This document shows positions 40,001 to 48,600 of a DNA stretch of 64,000 nt, piece by piece. The notes beneath the pieces are model-generated. The model was not told where the DNA came from. It saw nothing but the letters and a program-made list of their open reading frames with translations, and did not search any database. Source of the DNA: Thraustochytrium sp. TN22 (Eukaryota; Sar; Bigyra; Thraustochytrida; Thraustochytriidae). The position numbers and the translations under genes were made by a program. The DNA is taken from NCBI GenBank assembly GCA_013306675.1, contig JABLUY010000052.1, forward strand, positions 50,875 to 114,874, given 5' to 3'. Every line of letters starts with the position of its first letter. The first letter of the stretch is position 1.

Positions 40001-40554
40001 TCGGGCCCGACCCACCCTTTGAGGGCTTCCGCCTGCGCCTCGTGTGTCAGATGCTGAGCTCGGCGCGGGACTTTCTGCTTCTTCCTGCCTTTGCCGGTCG
40101 CCTCAGCCTCTTTTGGCTCTACCTGGAGCGCTACAGGCTGTCCAAGGACTACGTGCCGATGGAGGTCGACTTCGCTGTGGACGATGTCTACGAGGCGCTT
40201 CGGTTCCCGGTCGCGCAGCGCCCGGTCACTCTAGCCGAGGTGGAGCAGCGTCTTGCCCCGCTGCAGCTCGCGGCCAAGGAGGAGTCTGCGCTGCGCCAGG
40301 CGCAGGCCAGTGCGCGCCCGGAGGAGGAGGCCGCCTACGACTTTCAGGAGGATGAGGAGGAGTCTGAGGATGACGAGGAGGAGGAGGAGGACGACGACGA
40401 CGACGAAGAGGAGGACGAAGAGGATGGCCTGGACGCGCGCGTTGCGGAGGATGACCTCACGGTGGCTGACAACGACCAAGAGGAGGACGATGATGAAGAG
40501 GAAGAGGAAGACGAGGAAGAAGACGAGGAAGACGTTGACGAGGAGGAGGAGGAG

Positions 40555-40586
<32 letters not shown>

Positions 40587-41132
40587 AGAGGACGACGAAG
40601 AGGACGACGAAGAGGACGAGGAGGACGACGAAGAGGACGACGACGACGACGACGAGGAGGAGGAGGAGGGAAGTCATTATCAGACGCCCGAGGACGAGGC
40701 CTTCATGCGGCAGTACAACCGGATTATACAGGCCAGTTTTGAAAGCTCATCGCGAAATGTGGTCCGCCGTCCCGACATGGAGCGCATCGCGGTGCCTCCG
40801 AGCGCGCTGCTGACGAAGAGCAGCAGCGCTGACGCAGCGGAGGTGCCGCTTAGCCTGCAGCCCGGCGCGGTCCCATTTCGTCTCCTGAGTCGCGGCGCCA
40901 AAGGCCGCGTCGACACGGCCACGATTGGGCTGCCCAGCAGGTCCGCCCTGGCTCGGTCTGTGGAGAGGGATAAGCAGGCCACGGAGGAGGAGAAGCAGAT
41001 TATCAAACAGCGCATCACCGAGTATGCATTGCAGGAGTCAGATGGCCATCACGGCGCGGACCCAATGGCACCGGCGGGCAATCCGCGCAGCTTTCTGCAG
41101 CGCTCACGGCGCAACAACAACGGCAACTACAA

Positions 41133-41169
<37 letters not shown>

Positions 41170-41244
41170 CACCACCACCAGGGCTCCGGCTCGGCAGCCA
41201 ACGACGGCGCGGCCTCGTACCAACGCGTCTTTGGTGAGCACTGA
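37021..41244 (+). CDS. UPF2: Nonsense-mediated decay factor UPF2
   Basis: 1407 aa, intronless. Three MIF4G regions are arranged as in UPF2: the first about residues 45-310 (KKVKGVTEDAGEQLATDAAKLNLRMYVSEIVSNLM, VCVMHQRYAEF), the second from ~569 (LQSCLSRSATESFAIEFCH...RRLESRLRNARYLGELVKF), the third from ~834 (VTFVARMLKKLDW...LLVRCVLAVSKK). The third normally binds UPF3. The C-terminal UPF1-binding region is at ~1219-1345 (DEAFMRQYNRIIQASFESS...SLQPGAVPFRLLSRG...ERDKQATEEEKQIIKQRI). Acidic tracts of Asp/Glu occupy ~516-547 and, very long, ~1109-1217. A poly-Ser run encoded by CAG-type repeats and a short His run are at the C-terminus. UPF2 bridges UPF1 and UPF3 in mRNA surveillance. Confidence 0.96.
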
Positions 41245-41604
41245 TGTTTCGTTTGTTCATACCTGGTAAAGTTAACTTAGTTATCTCTGGCAGCCTTGAT
41301 TGCTTTCGGACCAGCGCGGTCGGCGGCTTCGTGACGAGCACGAGGATTTTTCGTCCTTGCCAAGGCAACGTCACGGTGGTGCATGGACTCGCGGCGCAAG
41401 AAGTTGGTGCTTGGGATGCGAAACGGTCCGGTGATTCGCTTGTTCGCTGCTGTTGCATCCGGCTCCCGAGTCGAGCTGCTCGGCCAGGAGCAGCAGAACC
41501 GCAACCAGCCGACTCCGCGGCTTCGCGCTCACTGTCCGTCAGCTCGCGCGCGCGTCCTCGCCCGCCTGCCCGCCCGCCAGCTCTCGGCGCGCGGTGGCAG
41601 CAGC
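41245..41604. other. Intergenic, UPF2 to zinc-knuckle gene
   Basis: 360 bp. The downstream frame is open from 41383, but the sequence before the ATG at 41605 is Arg-rich and probably 5' UTR. Confidence 0.5.
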
Positions 41605-42423
41605 ATGGGCAAGGGGCGGCCCCGCGGCAAGGCCGCCGCCGGCGGCGGCAGCGTGGGCGGCAGCGGTGCCGGCGGGCGCGGGAGCAAGATGACGTCCAGC
41701 GGGTCGGGCAGCATCGTGGACATGTTCCAGGCACGCAAGCGGAGGCGCGACGAGCCGCTTAAGGCGCCGGCCGAGGCCGCGCGGCAGGAGCGCAAGGCGC
41801 TGCACAAGGCGCCGACCAAAAGCGCCAAGCTCGGGAAGGAGACGGGAATCAAGGAGGGGGAGGAGGAGGAGAAGAAGCAGAAGTTGCTGCAGGAGGAGCG
41901 CAGCGGCAAGGATGTCGTGGACTTGGCGGAATCGCCGTCAACCAGCGAGACGGAACCGCAGGAGGCGGGCAAAGATGAGGAGTCGCAGCCGGAAGAGGAC
42001 CCGCGCGCCGTGCTGGAGGCGCTGCCGTACCGTGAGGCCCTGCGCGAGGCGGAGGCCCGCGACAGGGACAGCGAGCTCGTGCCGCACGCGACCTTTCTCA
42101 CCGTTCACTACGAACCGCGAGGCGTGTCGGAGGACCGCCTGCAGACCGAGTACGGGCGCAGTCCGCGCCTGGTCTTCAATTCGAACGTGAACAACTGCAA
42201 GGTGACGCAGTATGTGCTGGACAACTACGAGCTGCCGGACGACTTCGACCGCAGCCTCAAGTATGGCCCGCGTAGTGGTGTCTGCTTCGAAGAGCGGCTC
42301 GTTTCTGCGTACGAGCAGGGCCTCCTCGCGCCCAAGGACCTCGCCAAAACGCCTGAGAAGATGTGCCGCGAGTGCGGCGGTCCCGGCCACTTTTGCTGGG
42401 AGTGCCCATCTCTGGTGGCCTGA
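41605..42423 (+). CDS. Unrecognised nuclear-like protein with C-terminal CCHC zinc knuckle
   Basis: 272 aa from MGKGRPRGKAAAGGG. The N-terminal ~150 residues are low-complexity and highly charged, with basic patches (FQARKRRRDEP, EEEEKKQKLLQEE) that could act as nuclear localisation signals. A folded-looking part follows (LEALPYREALREAEARDRD; ATFLTVHYEPRGVSEDRLQTEYG; RLVFNSNVNNCKVTQYVLDNYELPDDFD). It ends with a zinc knuckle CRECGGPGHFCWEC (C-x2-C-x4-H-x4-C) eight residues or so from the stop, as in single-strand nucleic-acid-binding proteins. I do not recognise the family. It lies head-to-tail with UPF2 upstream and the macro-domain gene downstream. Confidence 0.75.
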   Translation: MGKGRPRGKAAAGGGSVGGSGAGGRGSKMTSSGSGSIVDMFQARKRRRDEPLKAPAEAARQERKALHKAPTKSAKLGKETGIKEGEEEEKKQKLLQEERSGKDVVDLAESPSTSETEPQEAGKDEESQPEEDPRAVLEALPYREALREAEARDRDSELVPHATFLTVHYEPRGVSEDRLQTEYGRSPRLVFNSNVNNCKVTQYVLDNYELPDDFDRSLKYGPRSGVCFEERLVSAYEQGLLAPKDLAKTPEKMCRECGGPGHFCWECPSLVA

Positions 42424-42922
42424 GATCACCACGACCAGAGTCCTGGCTGCTGGCTGGCTGCCCAATTGTGAGATGAAGAAATCCTTGTTTTTGATTCAGA
42501 GTTGTCGCCATTCGCTGGCGGCTACCTTACTAAGCCTCGTGCTGCTTCTTCGCTTTCAACATCGCATTAGCAAGGTTGCTCAGCCACTGGCAGGGCGTCG
42601 AGTGCCAACCAAGCAAAGCGTGCGCTTCACAGTGACAGTTGGATTGTGACGGCGTCGTGACTTTGTTCTGCTGCAGAACGACTCGGAGTGAGCCGCACGT
42701 CACGACCACATTGGCCATGGTGGGTGGGATGACGAGGTCGGATCCGAGCACTGCCAGTGGCACAGGGGCAGCGGCGCAGAGTCGCAGACCGTGACTCGGA
42801 TCGAAGCAACTCGGACGCCGCGACGCGGCAGCGCGGGCCGCCGCGACGCGGCAGCGCGGGCCGCCGGCGAGCGAGCAGACCAGGGGCCAGCCTGCGAAGT
42901 CTCCGGCGCGCGCGTGGGTGCC
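42424..42922. other. Intergenic, zinc-knuckle gene to macro-domain gene
   Basis: 499 bp with TGCCAGTGGCA near 42755 and two copies of a CGACGCGGCAGCGCGGGCCG segment (42829-42865). No gene recognised. Confidence 0.5.
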
Positions 42923-44356
42923 ATGACGAGCCCGAAGGCCGTGGCGACCGCGCCATCGCTGGAGGAGCTGGAGGAGGACAGGGCGAGCGCCCGAAAGAAC
43001 GGCCTGGCGAGCGCCAAGAACCTGGATACAGCCGCCAAGGAGAGGGAGAGCGAGGCGATGAACGACGCTCAGGAGCCGGTGCGCGAGAAGAATCCCGCTG
43101 CGGAGTCGTCTTCAGCAAACCCAGGAGAAGCCGTCGAAGCAGGGGCTCGTGACGAGACAAGTGCCGCTCAAACAGCCGACAGGGGCGGGACACCGGCTGC
43201 CAACGACGAGACACCGGCCGCCAAAGACGACACCGTAGCCGCCAACGACAAGATTCCGGTGACCGCCAAAGACGATAATTCGGTACCTGCAGGGAGCGCT
43301 GACGAAACCCCAGCGACTTCCGAAGATGCCCCTCACGTTGCTGAGCCTGGCTCTGATGCCGCTGGTGCCGCGAGCAGCTCGAGTAGCTCAAGCAACTCTC
43401 GTGCTGCAACAAGGGCAACGGCAACTCCAGCGGCAGCAGCAGCAGCAGCAGTGGAAACAGAAGCAGAAGCAAAAGCAGAAGCAAAAGCAAACGCAGAAGC
43501 AGAAGCAACACTAGCAACACAAGCTGCCACAGCAATACCAGCAACATCGGCAACGCAAGTACCAGCCATGGTAGCGGGAGAAAGCGAGCTAGAGAGCGAC
43601 GCAAACAGCGACGTGGAGAGCGACGCATCGACGGCAAAGAAGATGAAGAACAAGAAATCGTCCAAAGCACCAAAAAAACGCGCGCGTCCGAGCACCTCGC
43701 CTCAAACGACCGGCGCCGAGTTGGTGGTGGGTGACCTACTGCGTATCCCGTCCCTGTACAAAGACTGCCTAATCTGCCACCAGTGCAATACGATGACGAC
43801 TGGGGCACGGGGCATCGCCAAGAGCATCTTTGACAGGTGGCCGCACTCAAACGTGTATGCGCGGCGGCGTGGGCGCACGCGCGCGGAGGGCTGGGACCCG
43901 CTGGGCACCATCTTGGTGCGCAAGCCCGTGTGCAACCTCTTCTCGCAGCACCTGCCGGGGCGCGCGGAGCCGCCCCACGAGACGCTGGAGATGCGCTACG
44001 CGTGGCTCGAGCAGTGCTTGCAGCGCATCAAGAGAGACACCTCGGCGCGCGTCGTAGCGTTCCCGTACCTCATTGGGTGCGGCCTAGCGGGCGGCTCGTG
44101 GGACCGCGTCAGCGTGATGTTGGATCGCTTCGCGGACGACATGCGCAAGGACGGCCGCCGCGTGCTCGTCGTCAAGCTTCCGGACCCTGCTCCCAAGGCG
44201 AAAAAGGCCAAGTTGGTGGGCGGACCTAGCGGCAAGGCTGCCAAGAAGCCTGGCTCCAGCTCATCCAGCTCATCCAGCTCCAGCTCGACTGCTGGGCAGC
44301 AGGTCTCCTTGTCGGCCTCGAAGATCGCCAACTTCTTCCGCGCGAAGCGCAAATGA
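42923..44356 (+). CDS. Macro-domain (ADP-ribose-binding/hydrolase-like) protein with PIP-box-like C-terminus
   Basis: 477 aa from MTSPKAVATAPS (42923). The first ~230 residues are low-complexity (Ala/Glu/Thr/Asp repeats such as TPAANDETPAAKDD, and an AKAEAKANAEAEA run). A basic segment (KKMKNKKSSKAPKKRARPS) is a likely nuclear signal. Residues ~264-420 look like a macro domain of the Poa1/ADP-ribose-phosphatase kind: ELVVGDLLRIP, LICHQCNTMTTGARGIAKSIFDRWP, GTILVRKPVCNLFSQ, VVAFPYLIGCGLAGGSW. These read on known ADP-ribose contacts (CHQCN; GCGLAGG loop). The protein ends SKIANFFRAKRK; KIxxFF followed by basic residues resembles a PCNA-interacting (PIP) motif lacking the first Gln. A nuclear ADP-ribose enzyme recruited to replication or repair sites is inferred. 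Confidence 0.85.
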   Translation: MTSPKAVATAPSLEELEEDRASARKNGLASAKNLDTAAKERESEAMNDAQEPVREKNPAAESSSANPGEAVEAGARDETSAAQTADRGGTPAANDETPAAKDDTVAANDKIPVTAKDDNSVPAGSADETPATSEDAPHVAEPGSDAAGAASSSSSSSNSRAATRATATPAAAAAAAVETEAEAKAEAKANAEAEATLATQAATAIPATSATQVPAMVAGESELESDANSDVESDASTAKKMKNKKSSKAPKKRARPSTSPQTTGAELVVGDLLRIPSLYKDCLICHQCNTMTTGARGIAKSIFDRWPHSNVYARRRGRTRAEGWDPLGTILVRKPVCNLFSQHLPGRAEPPHETLEMRYAWLEQCLQRIKRDTSARVVAFPYLIGCGLAGGSWDRVSVMLDRFADDMRKDGRRVLVVKLPDPAPKAKKAKLVGGPSGKAAKKPGSSSSSSSSSSSTAGQQVSLSASKIANFFRAKRK

Positions 44357-44750
44357 CTAACAGCCAAAACAAAACATGTAAGGCCTAAGTAGCGTGGAAG
44401 CCCAACTTGAAGCCACGAGCGCCGCGAGCTGCACGACGAAGCGCGCCGCGGCTTGCTTCGCCTCGCCACGTGCGTCGCGCGCACGTCGCTTCAGTCTTGA
44501 ACGTACAGGAAGATAACAAGCCGGAGCCAGCACGGTGCGGTGCACCCGTACGGCACGTAACTCGGACGGCACTGCCTGCAGTGCTGCCTCCTGCCAGCCT
44601 GCCCTGCCTCACAGTGCAGTGCACAGCACATGATGTGTTGTGAGTTTGGTGCGCGCGCGTCGTGCAGTGGCGTGCCCAGCTTGGCGTCCAGTTCGCGCGC
44701 TGGAAGTTCTGCCAGCCAAGAGAGTCAGGCGTGGCAGTATTTGTTTGCTC

Positions 44751-44790
44751 TGCCAGGCTCTGCCAGGCTCTGGCAGGCTCTGCCAGCCAG
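44751..44790. repeat. 10-bp tandem repeat (TGCCAGGCTC-like)
   Basis: Four adjacent 10-bp units, one with a base change (TGGCAGGCTC), upstream of the myosin gene. Confidence 0.85.
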
Positions 44791-45475
44791 GTTGCTTGCT
44801 TGCCAGTGCTTGACTCAGTGCTGATCCTGCCGTGGTTGTTGTCCACTTTTCCTTTCCGGCGCTCTCGGCGGAGTGCCCGCGGCCGTGTGCACGCGCGGTC
44901 GCGTGACGGAGTTACCCCCGCCCCCGGTGCGCGCTGGCCCCCGCGGTAACCCAGTCCGCAAAGCGACGGCGCGCGCGAAGCCCCGGCGTGGCTTGATTCC
45001 GCGCGATTCCGCAGTGGCGGCGCCGAAAGCGGCAGTGGCGGCGGCGGCGCGCAAGTGGCGCTCGGCGCGGCGCCACTCGGCCGCGCCGGCGCCCGGCGGC
45101 GAGGACCGCGCGCGGCGGGGCGGCACGCGCGCGCGCGAGGGGGCAGCGCGCGAGTCGGGCGCCCGCCGCGCGCCGCGGGCGCGCGCGCGGGCGGGCGGGC
45201 GGGCGGGCGGGCAGTCGCGATCGAGCGGGCGGGCAGCGAGCGCCGACTCGAGCCGAGCCGCGCCGGCCGCGCCGAGCCGAGCCGCGCCGAGGAGCGCGCG
45301 CGCGCGGCCCCGCTCGCCGCGCCGCGCCGCGCCGCGCCGCACCGCGCCGCGCCGCGCCGCGCCGCGCCGCGCCGCGCGCGAGGGCGTGCACCGGGCGGCG
45401 CCGGTTCCGGTCGCCAGCTAGCGAGGTGAGCTGGGCAGCTCGATTCGATTCGATTCGAAAGCGCAAGTTGAACAC

Positions 45476-45508
45476 GCGCTCGCTCGCTCGCTCGCTCGCT
45501 CGCTCGCT
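45476..45508. repeat. CGCT tetranucleotide microsatellite
   Basis: About eight tandem CGCT units ~175 bp upstream of the myosin ATG. Confidence 0.9.
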
Positions 45509-45681
45509 GGCGGGCGGGTGCAGAGGAGGAGGAGGCGCGCGGGGGAGGGAAGCGCAGGCGGCAGAGGCGAATCGCGCCGCGGGGCGCGGAGCAGCGGGCG
45601 GCGGCGCGGCAGCAGCGCGCGGCGCGCGGCAGGCAGCAGGCAGGCGCCTGAGGCAGGCAGGCAGGCAGGCAGGCAGGCACC

Positions 45682-48600
45682 ATGACGAGCTTCGGGCATG
45701 GGAGCTGGGTGTGGCTGGCCGACCCGGAGGACATCTTCGTGCCGGCCAAGGTGACGGAGGCGTTCAAGGCCGGCGAGCCCGGCAAGGTGGAGCGCGAGGG
45801 GTACCCGATCAAGCTGAGCGGGCGCGACACGAAGGACCTGCAGCGCATGGACGAGCAGTCGCTGGAGAGCATCGAGAACATGGTCAAGCTCAAGGACCTG
45901 AACGAGATGTCGATCCTGCACAACCTGCGGCTGCGGTTCTCGCGCGACGAGATCTACACGCAGGTCGGGTCCATCCTGGTGGCCGTGAACCCGTTCAAGC
46001 TGCTGCCGCTGTACACGGCCGAGGTGCTGGAGGAGTACAAGTCGGGCGATGTGCGCGAGATGCCCCCGCATGTGTACGCGACGGCGGTGGAGGCCTTCCG
46101 CGGGATGATCGCCACCAGCAGGGATCAGTCGTGTATTGTGTCGGGCGAGAGTGGTGCCGGCAAGACCGAGTGCACCAAGATCTTCCTGCAGATGCTGGCG
46201 GAGCTGAGCGGCGTGAGCTCCAAGGCGAGCTCCGCGGTCGACGGCGAGGCCTCGCTTCAGGCGCAGCTTCTGCAGTCGAACCCCCTCATGGAGGCTTTCG
46301 GCAACGCCAAGACGGTGCGCAACAACAACTCGTCGCGCTTCGGCAAGTGGATCGCCGTGACGCTCAACAACCGCAAGGGGTCCGTGGTGGGCGGCAGCAT
46401 CACCGAGTACCTGCTGGAGAAGTCGCGCGTGGTGGCCCAGGCCGAGGGCGAGCGCAACTACCACGTGTTTTATCAGATCTGTGCGGGCGCGGCCATGGAC
46501 TCGGAGTTCCGGGACAAGTTCCGCCTGTCGGACCCCGAGGAGTACCACTACCTCAACCAGAGCGGCGTGATCGAGGCGGAGGGCATCTCGGACGAGGCCG
46601 ACTTTGAGACGGTGCTCAACAGCATGGAAACCATCGGCATTGACCTGCGCGAGCAGGACGACGTCTTCCGCATGCTGGCGGCCATCTTGCACCTGGGCAA
46701 CATCGAGTTTGTCCCGGGCGCCTCGTCCTTTGAGGAGGACTCGCGCGTGGCCAACCCGGATATGCTGGAGCTCTGCGCGGCGCAGCTGGGTGTGGCGCCT
46801 GAGGCGCTGGAGCACGCGCTGTGCACGACGTCCATCCGCACCAACCGGGAGACCATGCACAAGTCGAACAACCCGGAGAAGGCCACGGACAGCCGCGACG
46901 TCCTGGCCAAGGAGGTGTACCAAAAGCTCTTCGAGTGGCTCATCAAGCGCATCAACAAGAGTCTGGCCAAGAAGACCAAGGCCATGGACGACATCCCGGA
47001 GGACAGCAAGAGCCTTATTGGTGTGCTAGATATCTTCGGCTTTGAGTCCTTCGAGTTCAACTCCTTCGAGCAGCTTTGCATCAACTACTGCAACGAGAAG
47101 CTCCAGTTCCACTTCAACGAGCACATCTTCCAGCTGGAGCAGAACGAGTATCGCGACGAGGGCATTGACGTGAGCGCCATCGAGTTCACCGACAACCAGC
47201 CCACCATCGACCTCTTCGAGGCCAAGCACAAGGGCATCTTTGCCGTTCTTGACGAGGAGATGAACGTGCCGCGCGGCTCTGACACGGGCTTCCTCACCAA
47301 GCTTAGCAAGGAGCACGCCAAGCACCCCAACTTCCAAGGCCCGGGCGTCAAGACCACCTACGAGCGCGAGTCCTTCACGGTGGTGCACTACGCCGGTGCC
47401 GTCATGTACAACGTGACGGCCTTCCTCGAGAAGAACCGCGACAAGCTCTCGCAAGATATCGTCGACCTGCTGCAAAGCTCTCAGATCAAGTTCGTCACCA
47501 AGCTGGTGAGCAGCGGCAGCAAGAAGTCGGGCCGCGCCGCCGGCACCAAGGCCGCCAAGGCGGCCGGCTCGCTGGGCACCAAGTTCAAGCTGCAGCTGAG
47601 CGAGCTCATGAAGGTGCTTAACGCCACGGAGCCGCACTTTATTCGCTGCGTCAAGCCCAACGAGAACAAGGTGGGCGACGAGTTCGCCAGCAGCATGGTC
47701 ATGGACCAGCTCCGTTACGCCGGTCTGCTCGAGGTGTGCCGCATCCGCAAGATCGGCTACCCGATCCGCAAGCCCTTCAAGGAGTTCTTCCGCCGCTATT
47801 CGCCGCTCGTGCCGGGCGGCCGCGCCAAGGACGCCAAGTCGCTCTGCGGCGCGCTCCTGGAGAAGGGTCTGCTCAGCAAGGGCGAGTACCAGCTCGGCAA
47901 GAGCAAGGTCTTCATGCGCAACGCGCCGTACAATGACCTTGAGGCCGCGCGCGAGGTGGCGCTGCGCCAGCAGGCCGTCCTGCTGCAGGCTGTGGCTCGC
48001 CGCTTCATCGCGCGCTGCCAGTACGTCAAGTACATGGCCACGCTGGACCAGCTCCGCATGGGCATCAAGCGCCGCGACTACGACATGCTCCAGGAGGGCC
48101 TCGAGGCGGCCGGCGACCTGCCCAACCAGGGCGCCACGCTCACGGTCGTGCGCGAGGCCTGGGAGCTCAAGGAGCGCCTCGAGGAGGAGCGTCGCGTCGT
48201 GCGCCTGCTCACCGAGGCCATCAACAAGCGCGACATCAACGCGCTGCGAACCGCCTGCAACGCCAGCGAGCAGCTCGACTTTGCGCCGCCCGAGCTGAAG
48301 GACGCCAAGAAGCTCATCAAGGTCATCGAGGAGGAGAAGCGCTGCCTGGAGGCCGTCAAGGACGCCATCGAGTCGCGCGACCTGGCCCAGCTCAAGGACG
48401 TGCTCGCCGAGGCGGAACGCCTCGGCCTCGGCGAGGCCAAGGTCACCAAGCAGGCGGTGGCGCTCAGGGAGCGCCTCGAGGAGGAGAAGCGCATCGTCAC
48501 GGAGCTGCGCCGCGCGCTGGACGACCACGACATCAGCGCCGTCAAGGCGCACATGACCGAGGCTACCGACATGGGCATCGAGGATGCGGTCATCGCCGAG

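Larger units (their letters stand above)
44357..45681. other. Long upstream region of the myosin gene, many microsatellites
   Basis: 1.3 kb, no gene recognised. It contains AAGGCCTAAGT (~44389), a 10-bp TGCCAGGCTC repeat (44751-44790), GGGC runs (~45187-45213), GCCGC runs (~45320-45380), three CGATT units (45441-45456), CGCT units (45476-45508) and GGCA units running into the start codon (45654-45680). Confidence 0.6.
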
